Shown: positions 36,661 to 43,713 of the stretch, in pieces
Layout of the letters: the number at the start of each line of letters is the position of its first letter
How positions within the stretch are numbered: the stretch's first letter is position 1
Assembly (NCBI GenBank): GCA_963769765.1
Contig: CAVYNA010000006.1
Span: 248,001 to 312,000, forward strand
Length of the DNA stretch: 64,000 nt
Direction of reading: 5' to 3'
From: Bog-756 sp963769765
GTDB taxonomy: Bacteria; Actinomycetota; Acidimicrobiia; Acidimicrobiales; RAAP-2
Notes under the pieces: generated by a model
The model's database searches: none
Seen by the model: only the letters and a program-made list of their open reading frames with translations
What the model was told of the DNA's origin: nothing
Translations under genes and position numbers: made by a program

Positions 36661-37249
36661 GACCAGAAAGGTTAGGAAACATGGGTTGGTGGCCGCCCCG
36701 CCGACTTCGGTTGGTGGGGCGAGCTACGTGTATCAGTACATGCCGATTCTGGGCTCTGTCCCCCTGTTCCCGACCGCCGGATATGCACAACATGCCGGCC
36801 ATCCCTTGGCCGAACGCGACGGATTGCCTCAGACGGCGTCGCATTCGGCGCCTCCGCCGAGGAAGCGCGAGCAGAGGGGAACCCTGAGCCGGGCAAACTT
36901 GAATGCCGCTGAGCCTCTGGCACGTAGTGTGGAGTTGCCGAGTCCGTCGAGCTGAGGTTTCCGCCGACCGATGCTCCGGACCCGGCACCCTCGCCGAGGA
37001 CTATCTGCCCTTGGAATTTGGTCCTCGGGGCGCAGGCTTGGCGTTGGGTTCAGAGACAGAGGCCGCACCTGTAGGAGTCATCTGCACAAGCGACCATCGT
37101 TTTGAGCCCTTGAGGTCGGGCCTGTAGAGCAGGGGACAGCAACTCTTGCTCCGGACCCGGCGTCTAGCCTCGTGGGCAGTTCGCTGGGCCATCTGGCACA
37201 CTCTCGCTTGCTTGGCAGAGCGGTCCTGTCGACGGGCGGAGGGTCACCC
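36661..37249. other. Non-coding or decayed stretch
   Basis: These 589 bases hold no ORF I can support on either strand. GC looks lower than the flanks. The stretch contains the TAACCT element for the leftward gene (36669-36674), a 15-base direct repeat TGCTCCGGACCCGGC at 36972-36986 and 37147-37161, and a TAGCCT hexamer near 37165 that could be the -10 of the rightward gene at 37250. The rest is unexplained and may be gene remnants. Confidence 0.5.
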
Positions 37250-37838
37250 ATGAGCGACGTTTCGCAAGGGCCCGGTTGGTGGCAGGCCTCTGATGGTAAG
37301 TGGTACCCGCCCGAGCAGGCCCCCACCCCTGCTCCGCCTACCGGCGCCGTCGCGCCACAAGGACCAGGGTGGTGGCAGGCCAGCAACGGACGCTGGTATC
37401 CACCTGTGAATGCCGGTCCACGTGCAACCGATGAAGAAGCACTTCTACCAGCGCGTCTGGTTCTGGCTGCTCGTTGTCGTGGCGGTCACGATCGCAGGTT
37501 GCTCGGCCCTGGTGGTCGGTGTGGACATTAGCCTCCATCACTTGAACCTCAAGTTGCATGTCGTCGTCTACTCGGTCACCGGTACCGGCACCGCCACGAT
37601 CACCTACAACGCGTTTGACGACAACCACAACGGCTCGGCGCAGGCATCCAAAGTCCGATTGCCGTGGACCAAGACCATCGTGGAGTTGGACCCTTTCAAC
37701 GTGTATTCAGTGACGGCCACGGTCGGAGCGAGCGGTGGCACTGCGACATGCACCCTCTCGGTTGACTACAAGCAGGTGAGCACGAACACGGCCAGTGGCG
37801 CGTTCTCGGCGGCCACTTGCACCGGTAGCGCGAGCTAG
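37250..37838 (+). pseudogene. Frameshifted MmpS-like membrane protein with GWWQASDGKWYPPE repeats
   Basis: The first part, from ATG 37250 (GGAGGG six bases upstream), encodes two copies of GPGWWQAS[DN]G[KR]WYPP. The frame then runs into nonsense and stops at 37531. From 37410 to 37838 another frame encodes KKHFYQRVWFWLLVVVAVTI, a membrane helix, and a domain like mycobacterial MmpS: VVYSVTGTGTATITYNA, VRLPWTKTI, VYSVTATVG, and Cys in TATCTLSVDYK and SAATC. Removing one base near 37421 joins them as VNAGPVQPMKKHFYQ, one 195-residue protein. It is a single-base insertion (mutation or sequencing error) or, less likely, programmed frameshifting. Confidence 0.7.
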
Positions 37839-37979
37839 AAGCTCCTCGGCAGGCCGGTTTCCGGGCTCGGCGCCGTGCGCCCCTTTGTGCGCGGGGCTGT
37901 TGGCCCGTTTCGCGGTCGTGGCCCCACTCTCCCCCTGGGATCTTGTGCAGGGGTGCTGTGAATGGGGTCAAGCCCAGCC

Positions 37980-38055
37980 TGGTGCGCCCCCTGGGATTCG
38001 AACCCAGAACCTGCGGATTAAGAGTCCGTTGCTCTGCCGTTGAGCTAGAGGCGCG
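37980..38055 (-). tRNA. tRNA-Lys (anticodon CTT)
   Basis: A 76-base cloverleaf with acceptor GCGCCTC/GGGGCGC, loop CTCTTAA, T-arm CTGGG-TTCGAAT-CCCAG, discriminator A and encoded CCA. Position 27/43 in the anticodon stem is an A-C mismatch. Its 3' end faces the lower-GC stretch at 35.6-37.9 kb. Confidence 0.95.
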
Positions 38056-38125
38056 TGCCGGTGACGCTAGTTGACCTACGCCGGACGAGAGACCACCGCA
38101 CGACGGAGTGACGAGTGTTCCGGAG

Positions 38126-38200
38126 GGTGACCGACGGGGCTCGAACCCGCGACCTCCGGGACCACAACCCGGCGCTCTGACCAGCTGAGCTACGGTCACC
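38126..38200 (-). tRNA. tRNA-His (anticodon GTG)
   Basis: A 75-base cloverleaf including the encoded extra 5' G (G-1) opposite C73, the His identity pair. The acceptor is GTGACCG/CGGTCAC, the anticodon loop TTGTGGT and the T-loop TTCGAGC. CCA is not encoded. Confidence 0.95.
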
Positions 38201-38276
38201 AAGGCGCTGCAAACGAGCCTCTAGTGTGACATACGCCGGAGATTGGCTCGGACGCCCGAAGCCCCCCGGCGCGATC

Positions 38277-38350
38277 GCCCCTGTAGCTCAACTGGATAGA
38301 GCAGGTGGTTTCTACCCATCAGGTTGCGGGTTCGACTCCTGCCAGGGGCT
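38277..38350 (+). tRNA. tRNA-Arg (anticodon TCT)
   Basis: A 74-base cloverleaf with acceptor GCCCCTG/CAGGGGC, anticodon loop TTTCTAC reading AGA, T-arm GCGGG-TTCGACT-CCTGC and discriminator T. CCA is not encoded. It is opposite in strand to the two tRNAs just upstream. Confidence 0.94.
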
Positions 38351-38399
38351 CTCCGACGCAACCTTCCGGCGGAACCCACCGACGGAGAGGTGTGATCCG

Positions 38400-38906
38400 G
38401 TGCCGAAGCTGACCGTGAGGGCAATCGAGCCCGACGGGTGGCAAGCGTGGCGGGCCATGCGAATGCGCGCGCTCGAAGATGCACCGGCGGCGTTCACCGC
38501 GTCGTTGGCCGACTGGTCGGGGTCCAACGACACCGAGGAGCGATGGCGGGCGCGCATCGAGTCGGTCGAGCTCAACCTGGTCGCCGAGCTCGGAGTTCGC
38601 CTCGTCGGCATGGTGTCCGCGACGACTCTTGTCGACGGCGCAGTCGAGCTGCTCTCGCTGTGGGTCGACCCAGACGCCCGCGGGTGGGGGATCGGTGACG
38701 CGCTCGTCGAAGAAGTCGTCCGGTGGGCCGACCATTCCGGTGCGGACGCGGTGGTGCTCGACGTGTTCGGCGACAACGACCGGGCGATCGCCTGCTACCT
38801 GCGCAACGGTTTCCGGTGGGTCGCCGACCCACCGACCGAACCCGCCGGGCGCTGCGACCTCCGCATGCGAAGGAGGCTCGCTGACCGCGTCGAACGTCGG
38901 GGATGA
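38400..38906 (+). CDS. GNAT-family N-acetyltransferase
   Basis: A 168-residue GNAT domain. Strand beta4 is LLSLWVDPDARG, the acetyl-CoA pyrophosphate loop is ARGWGIGDALVEEVV, and the C-terminal VLDVFGDNDRAIACYLRNGF is the usual motif B (N..A..Y...GF). The acceptor substrate is not predictable. GTG 38400 follows GGAGAGG by nine bases; the ORF upstream runs through tRNA-Arg and is rejected. Confidence 0.9.
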   Translation: MPKLTVRAIEPDGWQAWRAMRMRALEDAPAAFTASLADWSGSNDTEERWRARIESVELNLVAELGVRLVGMVSATTLVDGAVELLSLWVDPDARGWGIGDALVEEVVRWADHSGADAVVLDVFGDNDRAIACYLRNGFRWVADPPTEPAGRCDLRMRRRLADRVERRG

Positions 38907-38981
38907 CGAGCCGATCGAGGCTGTCAACCGGGGTTGTCCTGGGTGCTAAAGCCGGGCCGTCCGGGTGTCGATGTTGGTGCC

Positions 38982-39209
38982 ATGGATGGGGACCTGCGAT
39001 TCGACACGGATGACCCGGAGTTCGCCCGGGGATTCGAGATCGGCATCATGTGGGAGCGGTTGAGTTCGACGGGCTCGTGCCACATGGCTGTGTCGGCGAC
39101 CAACGCGGAGATGGTGATGCGCGTCGCGAAAGCGTTCGGGTGCCAGTTCTCGGGCCGCGAGCTCGGTGAGGACCGCATCTCGATCGAGGTGTTCGAACCG
39201 AGCATCTAG
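38982..39209 (+). CDS. Small conserved-looking hypothetical protein
   Basis: A 75-residue acidic protein with an amphipathic strand-helix pattern (FARGFEIGIMWERLSSTG, CHMAVSATNAEMVMRVAKAF, ISIEVFEPSI). It has no Cys motif or membrane segment. Codon use matches the neighbours and the internal periodicity is protein-like, so it is probably real. I do not recognise the family. Start ATG 38982 is the first ATG of the sensible part of the frame. Confidence 0.6.
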   Translation: MDGDLRFDTDDPEFARGFEIGIMWERLSSTGSCHMAVSATNAEMVMRVAKAFGCQFSGRELGEDRISIEVFEPSI

Positions 39210-39265
39210 GGAGCCCCGGAAGTCGACACGTGTTGCGCCGGCTGAGCACGCCGGGGTCGAGGCGG

Positions 39266-39271
39266 TAGCGT
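39266..39271 (+). promoter_or_regulatory. -10 element for a leaderless transcript
   Basis: TAGCGT lies seven bases before ATG 39279, indicating transcription starting at or next to the HAD-hydrolase start codon. Confidence 0.5.
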
Positions 39272-39278
39272 CGGCGTG

Positions 39279-40040
39279 ATGTTCGACGCCGTCGTCTTCG
39301 ACCTCGACGACACGCTCGTCGTCGAAGAGGCCTGTGCGAGGAGCTCACTTCGCGAGGCAGCGATGGCCGTGGAGGACGTCGAACCGGACGAGTTCGTCGA
39401 CCTGGTCCTGTCCACCGCTCGCAGCGCGTGGACGGCCGGGCCGGAATACCAGACGTGCGTCGAGCTCGGGTTCGCGTCGTGGGAAGGTCTCTGGTCGACC
39501 TTCGAGGGGAACGACCGGCGGGTGGACGGGCTCCGGCGTTGGGCCCCGCAGTACCGCGAGGTCGTCTGGCGTGCGGTGCTCGAGGCGAAGGGGCAGCGCG
39601 ACCCGGGGCTCGCCGAGGCGGTGTCGGCCCTGTACGTTGCCGCCCAGCGGGCCGGCCACCCGCTCATCGAGGGCGCCACCGATGCAGTGCGCGCGTGCGC
39701 CGGTCGACCGGTCGGCCTCGTGACGAACGGGCCGTCCGACATCCAGCGCATCAAGCTGGACGGCGCAGGTCTCACGGACGCATTCGACGCGGTGGTGATC
39801 TCGGGGGAGGTGGGCACGGGCAAACCGTCGCCCGAGGTCTTCGGACACGTCCTCGACCGGCTCGGGGTCCAACCCGCCCGAGCGGCGATGGTCGGTGACA
39901 GCTGGGAGCGCGATGTGATCGGCGCGCTCGGGGCCGGCATGACGGCGGTCTGGCTGGCGTGGGGTCGACCGCCTCCGGAGCGTCTCGCCGGGGTCGTGGT
40001 CGTCGACCGGGTCGCGCAGGTCGTTGAGTTGCTCGCCTGA
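39279..40040 (+). CDS. HAD-superfamily hydrolase
   Basis: A 253-residue subfamily IA HAD phosphatase. Motif I DLDDT supplies the nucleophile Asp and acid Asp, motif II is VGLVTNG, motif III is the Lys of GTGKPSPEVF, and motif IV is MVGDSWERDVIGAL. A helical cap lies between motifs I and II, as in N-acylneuraminate-9-phosphatase or phosphoglycolate phosphatase relatives. The substrate is unknown. A leaderless promoter precedes it, and a perfect hairpin terminator follows. Confidence 0.92.
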   Translation: MFDAVVFDLDDTLVVEEACARSSLREAAMAVEDVEPDEFVDLVLSTARSAWTAGPEYQTCVELGFASWEGLWSTFEGNDRRVDGLRRWAPQYREVVWRAVLEAKGQRDPGLAEAVSALYVAAQRAGHPLIEGATDAVRACAGRPVGLVTNGPSDIQRIKLDGAGLTDAFDAVVISGEVGTGKPSPEVFGHVLDRLGVQPARAAMVGDSWERDVIGALGAGMTAVWLAWGRPPPERLAGVVVVDRVAQVVELLA

Positions 40041-40048
40041 GGCGGGTG

Positions 40049-40094
40049 CCACCACTCCGGGCGCCCGAGGGGGGTGAGGCGCCCGGAGTGGTGG
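40049..40094. terminator. Bidirectional hairpin terminator
   Basis: A perfect 17-bp inverted repeat (40049-40065 with 40078-40094) with a 12-base loop fills the gap between the convergent HAD and ferredoxin genes. The arms read CCACCACTCCGGGCGCC and its complement. Confidence 0.85.
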
Positions 40095-40502
40095 TCAGAT
40101 GAGCGCGAGCCGTGCGGCCTTGCGGACCTTCGGGCAGGAGGCTCCGCGGACGGTGCCGTCTTCGACCGTCCGACAGGACGAACAGGTCCACTCTCCGAGG
40201 GGTGCCCGCCACAGCATCGAGCCGCACGCCGGACAGCGGTCGCGTCCTTCGCTGCACTCCCAGCCGGCATATCGGCGCGAACTGAGGGGGCATCCGCGTC
40301 CGTGGCAGACCGCCCACGACTCGTCGTGCACCAGGCCGTCGACCGGGCAGACCGAAAGACACTCGTCGCAATCGTTGCAGAGCAACGGATCGACGACATA
40401 CGCCACCGGAAACCCGGTCGACTGCGAGATCGCCCCCGACGGGCAGGCGAACTCGCACGCGCCGCAGCCGAGGCACTCGGTGTCGTCGACCCGGAGCGTC
40501 AC
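40095..40502 (-). CDS. Two-cluster [4Fe-4S] ferredoxin with zinc-ribbon-like tail
   Basis: A 135-residue protein. The N-terminal half is a bacterial 2[4Fe-4S] ferredoxin with CLGCGACEFACP and CNDCDECLSVCP. The second half adds further cysteines in CHGRGCPL, GWEC, a CPACG...CSSC zinc ribbon and a final ASCPKVRK, about 16 cysteines in total. The tail is unusual for a simple electron carrier and may bind another metal or a partner. GTG 40502 overlaps the upstream stop (GTGA). It ends the diiron/SCP2-like/ferredoxin run and could deliver electrons to the diiron protein. Confidence 0.85.
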   Translation of the reverse strand: MTLRVDDTECLGCGACEFACPSGAISQSTGFPVAYVVDPLLCNDCDECLSVCPVDGLVHDESWAVCHGRGCPLSSRRYAGWECSEGRDRCPACGSMLWRAPLGEWTCSSCRTVEDGTVRGASCPKVRKAARLALI

Positions 40503-40963
40503 GTCGATGCGCTGCCGGAACGGGCGAGCTCCGGAGAGCCTGCCGAGTCGAAGAGTGCCTGGAGCGTCCCCATGTAGCGGAAGAACTTGTCGTGGCCCAT
40601 CGCGTCCTCCGCGCGGATGTCGAACGGGACTCCGGCAATGGTGAGACCGTTGAGGGTGTGCCCGGTGTCCGCACAGCCGTGTGCCTCGATCGACGAGATC
40701 ATCTCGCGCCAGGCCTCGACCGGACCGGTCATCACGACGTCGGGCGCGAAGACCTTCTCGTCGACCCTCCCGACCGCTTGGATGTCGTACCCGTCGAGCA
40801 CGAGTCCGTACAGCGTCGGTGACCGTCGATCGTCGAGGATCTCGACGCCGAACCGGAGCTCTGCGATGCCGGAGCGCTCGATGGCGGCCTGGTCCTCGGT
40901 CGCCCTGCGGACGAGCTCGGTGAACCACTCATCGGACGGGAACTCGGCCTCGATGGCACCCAT
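40499..40963 (-). CDS. Probable SCP2-like sterol/lipid-binding domain protein
   Basis: A 154-residue single-domain protein. The order of strands and helices (LRFGVEILDDRRSPTLYGLV, VFAPDVVMTGPVEAWREMI, HTLNGLTIAGVPFDI, then FFRYMGTLQALFD) resembles SCP2-fold lipid carriers, in which a central helix packs over a sheet to form a hydrophobic pocket. The assignment is moderate. It overlaps the diiron gene (TGATG; a GTG at 40966 is an alternative start) and the ferredoxin gene (GTGA). That suggests it holds or passes a hydrophobic substrate to the diiron protein. Confidence 0.6.
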   Translation of the reverse strand: MGAIEAEFPSDEWFTELVRRATEDQAAIERSGIAELRFGVEILDDRRSPTLYGLVLDGYDIQAVGRVDEKVFAPDVVMTGPVEAWREMISSIEAHGCADTGHTLNGLTIAGVPFDIRAEDAMGHDKFFRYMGTLQALFDSAGSPELARSGSAST

Positions 40964-42051
40964 CACGCCACCGCCTCGGCCTTGCCGGTCGGGAATCCCT
41001 CGAGGAGCACCTCGGGGAGGTGCAGCCGACCGCTCCGGTCCAGACCGGCGTGCTTGCACCGTTTGAGGTAGTCACCGATGATCTGACGTCGCATCACGTC
41101 GCCCGCCGCCGCGCCGAGCTCGGCGGCCTGATCGACCCCGCCCGCGGCCAAGATCGCGGTCGGCTCCGCGATCTCCGGCGTCGCGAAGATCATCGCGATG
41201 ATCTCCTCGCCTCGATCGAGGTAGCCGTGGAACTCCTCGGCCATCGACGGGTCGCGCTCGAGCCGGTACCGGAGATGCATGGTGCCGTATGCGACATGTC
41301 GCGCCTCGTCTTGCATGCACAGGCGGAAGATCTTCTTCTCGACCGGTGACGGAGAGATCGCCTCACCGGCTCGGAAGAGTGAGAGGACGATGCCCTCGCC
41401 GAGCAGGTGCATGAGCGCGGATCCCTCGTCGTAGCTCTCGGCGTCGAGGATCAGCTGGAGGAAGCGCTCGACGACCGCGGACGCCCGACCGAGGCCGCCG
41501 CCGTTCGCGAGGGCCCGCTTGCGGAACACCTCGGTGTGGCGTGCCTCGTCCATGACCTGGGTGCAGAGAAACATCTTCGCCTCGACGAAATCATGGTTGA
41601 TCCGCCACAGCCATTTGGCCGGGAAGTCTGCCGCGACCATCTCGACCTCCGACAGGACGGTCGCCAGCTGACACATCGCGTGCTCGAGATCAGGATCGAG
41701 CTCCGGGAGCTCCGTCCAGGGGATGTCGCGGGTCGCACTCCACTGCCGGCTCACCGCCTCCTCGTAGAGATCGAGCAGGTTGTCCGACCAGACCTCGGCC
41801 TTGTCGTTGACCGTGTAGCCGAGGTCGGGGACGTTCGGATCGACGTCGGAGCCCCGCGGTGCCATCGTGCGGCGGGGCGGGTGGTCGGGGACCTCGCCGT
41901 ACGTACCGATCGCGATGTCGCGGAGCGTCAGCCCCGTCTTGGAGGGCTGGGCGCGTACCCCCCACTCCGAATCGGTCCGCCGCAGCCAGGTGAGGTCGAA
42001 CTCCCCTCGCGCCGACCGCTCCAGGTAGTCCAGGTCGAGACCGAACGACAT
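40963..42051 (-). CDS. Ferritin-like diiron protein (putative oxygenase)
   Basis: A 362-residue helical protein with the duplicated diiron signature. DEARH occurs at 168-172 and 248-252, with partner carboxylates available at Glu135/137, Glu157 (HDFVEAKMF) and Glu219 (HLLGEGIVL). This is the ribonucleotide-reductase R2/AurF/acyl-ACP-desaturase type of four-helix bundle. ATG 42051 follows AGGAGG by five bases. The longer frame to 42105 lacks a site. The downstream ferredoxin and SCP2-like genes overlap it, so an oxygenase, desaturase or N-oxygenase acting on a lipid-like substrate is plausible. Confidence 0.82.
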   Translation of the reverse strand: MSFGLDLDYLERSARGEFDLTWLRRTDSEWGVRAQPSKTGLTLRDIAIGTYGEVPDHPPRRTMAPRGSDVDPNVPDLGYTVNDKAEVWSDNLLDLYEEAVSRQWSATRDIPWTELPELDPDLEHAMCQLATVLSEVEMVAADFPAKWLWRINHDFVEAKMFLCTQVMDEARHTEVFRKRALANGGGLGRASAVVERFLQLILDAESYDEGSALMHLLGEGIVLSLFRAGEAISPSPVEKKIFRLCMQDEARHVAYGTMHLRYRLERDPSMAEEFHGYLDRGEEIIAMIFATPEIAEPTAILAAGGVDQAAELGAAAGDVMRRQIIGDYLKRCKHAGLDRSGRLHLPEVLLEGFPTGKAEAVA

Positions 42052-42085
42052 CACACCCTCCTCGGCGTCCCCACGGCTGCATCGA

Positions 42086-42112
42086 TGAGACAGTTTGCGC
42101 TGCATCGTCTCA
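42086..42112. promoter_or_regulatory. Inverted repeat, candidate operator
   Basis: TGAGAC (42086-42091) and GTCTCA (42107-42112) are an exact inverted repeat across 15 bases, 35 bp before the diiron-protein start. The rest of the 270-bp gap to the divergent gene at 42322 shows no other clear signal. Confidence 0.4.
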
Positions 42113-42321
42113 ATCCGGAGGTTAGGTGGCTCCCAACGGGCCGACTAGGGCCGAAAGTCCCATCGGCGATGGCGCGCCGACGCGACGCGCCGCGCCACGA
42201 ACCGATCGTACGGAGCGGGACCAGCCCTGACCAGGGACGAAGGTCCCAACCGGTGCACGTCGTCGCAGGGAGTGCCTTTTGGCCCTGACCGAATGGCGGT
42301 CAACGCCCGAGAATCGAGTTG

Positions 42322-42717
42322 ATGTGGGTGGACGAACGCGGTTCGGAGGTGCTGGGCGTGACCGAGTGCCATCGTCGGCTTGCGCTCGGGGCGAAGCTCG
42401 GGCTCCACGGCCACCTCGGCGTCGCGACCGGAGGAGCGCCGAGCGTGCTGCCCGTCAACTACCGGTGGCGTGACGGCGACATCGTCGTGCGGATCGGCGA
42501 CGGCCTCTTCGACCGCGTCATGCGCGAGGGTGTGGTCGCGTTCGAGGTCGACGGTGAGGAGTCGGGACGGCGGTGGAGCGTCCTGGTCCGCGGGTTGGCG
42601 ACCGAAGAGCACGCGGACGACGTCGCCGATCTGCCCGAGCCCGAAGTCGCCGAGCCGGGCCATCGCCTGGTGCGGATCCGCGCGGATGTGATCACTGGAC
42701 GCGTGCTCGCGTCCTGA
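42322..42717 (+). CDS. Pyridoxamine-5'-phosphate-oxidase-like flavin-binding protein
   Basis: A 131-residue split-barrel protein. After a short helix (CHRRLALGAKLGLHGHLGVA), VLPVNYRWRDGDIVVRIGDG and VAFEVDGEESGRRWSVLVRG are the strands typical of the PNPOx-like group that binds FMN or F420. The family includes many uncharacterised actinobacterial stress proteins. ATG 42322 is preferred over TTG 42319. It is divergent from the diiron operon. Confidence 0.82.
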   Translation: MWVDERGSEVLGVTECHRRLALGAKLGLHGHLGVATGGAPSVLPVNYRWRDGDIVVRIGDGLFDRVMREGVVAFEVDGEESGRRWSVLVRGLATEEHADDVADLPEPEVAEPGHRLVRIRADVITGRVLAS

Positions 42718-42829
42718 ACCTGTCGCGCGCGTCGGACTGCCCGACGTGGACGGCCACGCGCCGCGGCGCACGTGACGCGAAGTTCCAGGTAGAGCCCTTC
42801 GGCCCTATGGGGGCACCCCGGGTACCCCC

Positions 42830-42835
42830 GATAAT
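42830..42835 (+). promoter_or_regulatory. Candidate promoter (-10 GATAAT)
   Basis: GATAAT lies about 85 bp before ATG 42920, just after a GGGGG/CCCCC inverted repeat (42810-42829). This A/T-rich hexamer is rare in the local DNA. There is no clear -35. Confidence 0.4.
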
Positions 42836-42919
42836 TCGTGATGAGCCGATGGTGCGGAGAGGAGCCGTCGGAGTGGACAGGGGATCGGAGCGGAAGCCGT
42901 AAGACAGAGAGGACACGAC

Positions 42920-43498
42920 ATGCAACGCAGAACGTTCGATCTTTTGGCAAGCGCGGTCGGAGCCGTGATGGTGGTGGTGCTGTTGGTGGCTGGCGGGCTG
43001 TTGATGTGGGGATACAACTTCGCCAACTCCAACGTGCACAATCAGCTCGCACAGCAACAGATCGTCTTCCCGTCGCAGGCGCAGTTCGCAGCGGCGAAGC
43101 CAGGTTCTGAGATCACCCCCGAGATGCTGCCGTATCTCCAGCAGTATGCGGGCCAGCCCCTCGTGACCGGACAGCAGGCCGAGGCCTATGCCGATCACTT
43201 CATCGGGGTGCACCTGCAGCAGATCGGCGGCGGCAAGACCTACGCCCAGCTGTCGTCCGATGCGATGACACTCCCGAAGGGCACGCCCGAGTACACGGCG
43301 GCCGAGGCGAAGGTGCAGACGGTCTTCCAGGGCACGACGCTCCGCGGGTTGCTGCTCGAGGCCTACGCGTTCTGGACGTTCGGCCAGATCGCCTTCTGGG
43401 GAGCGATCGCATCGTTCGTGCTCGCGGCCATCATGGCGGTCCTCGTCGCGCTCGGCTTCTGGCACTCGCGCAAAGTCGCGGCCGAACAGGATCTCTGA
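42920..43498 (+). CDS. Two-helix membrane protein of unknown function
   Basis: A 192-residue protein with one N-terminal membrane helix (AVMVVVLLVAGGLLMWGYNF), an extracytoplasmic domain of about 110 residues rich in Gln (NQLAQQQIVFPSQAQF, LPYLQQYAGQP) and a second C-terminal helix (FWGAIASFVLAAIMAVLVAL) followed by a short basic tail. I recognise no family. The start ATG has GAGAGG upstream. A perfect hairpin terminator follows, so it is a single-gene unit. Confidence 0.75.
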   Translation: MQRRTFDLLASAVGAVMVVVLLVAGGLLMWGYNFANSNVHNQLAQQQIVFPSQAQFAAAKPGSEITPEMLPYLQQYAGQPLVTGQQAEAYADHFIGVHLQQIGGGKTYAQLSSDAMTLPKGTPEYTAAEAKVQTVFQGTTLRGLLLEAYAFWTFGQIAFWGAIASFVLAAIMAVLVALGFWHSRKVAAEQDL

Positions 43499-43551
43499 GC
43501 GACCCCGGCGCGGACCTCGCGCTGACATCTGGACTGACCGTTCAGGTCCCA

Positions 43552-43585
43552 ACCACTGCCCGGTCCCTCGGGACCGGGCAGTGGT
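43552..43585 (+). terminator. Hairpin terminator
   Basis: A perfect 16-bp inverted repeat (43552-43567 with 43570-43585; arm ACCACTGCCCGGTCCC) separated by only two bases lies 53 bp after the membrane-protein stop. Confidence 0.8.
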
Positions 43586-43713
43586 GTGCCCGCGGATCGG
43601 GGAGGCGGATGCTCTAGAGTGCAGCGATCGGACGACACGAATCGGGACGGTGTTCGTGCGGGGCGAGGTGCCGAAGGACGGGTTCGGCGCGCGCGATCGG
43701 TTGGTCGGTCGGT

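Noticed and set aside
36572..36955. Plus-strand ORF of 127 codons overlapping the leftward hypothetical gene
   Set aside because: It has no ribosome site or promoter, its composition is unlike protein, and it is opposite a gene with a good leaderless promoter.
37980..38055. Attachment-site duplication at tRNA-Lys
   Set aside because: I looked for a second copy of the tRNA 3' end in the 35.2-37.9 kb stretch and saw none, so no att site is annotated.
38226..38399. Coding extension of the GNAT gene through tRNA-Arg
   Set aside because: The segment folds as a perfect tRNA. GTG 38400 with GGAGAGG is a better start.
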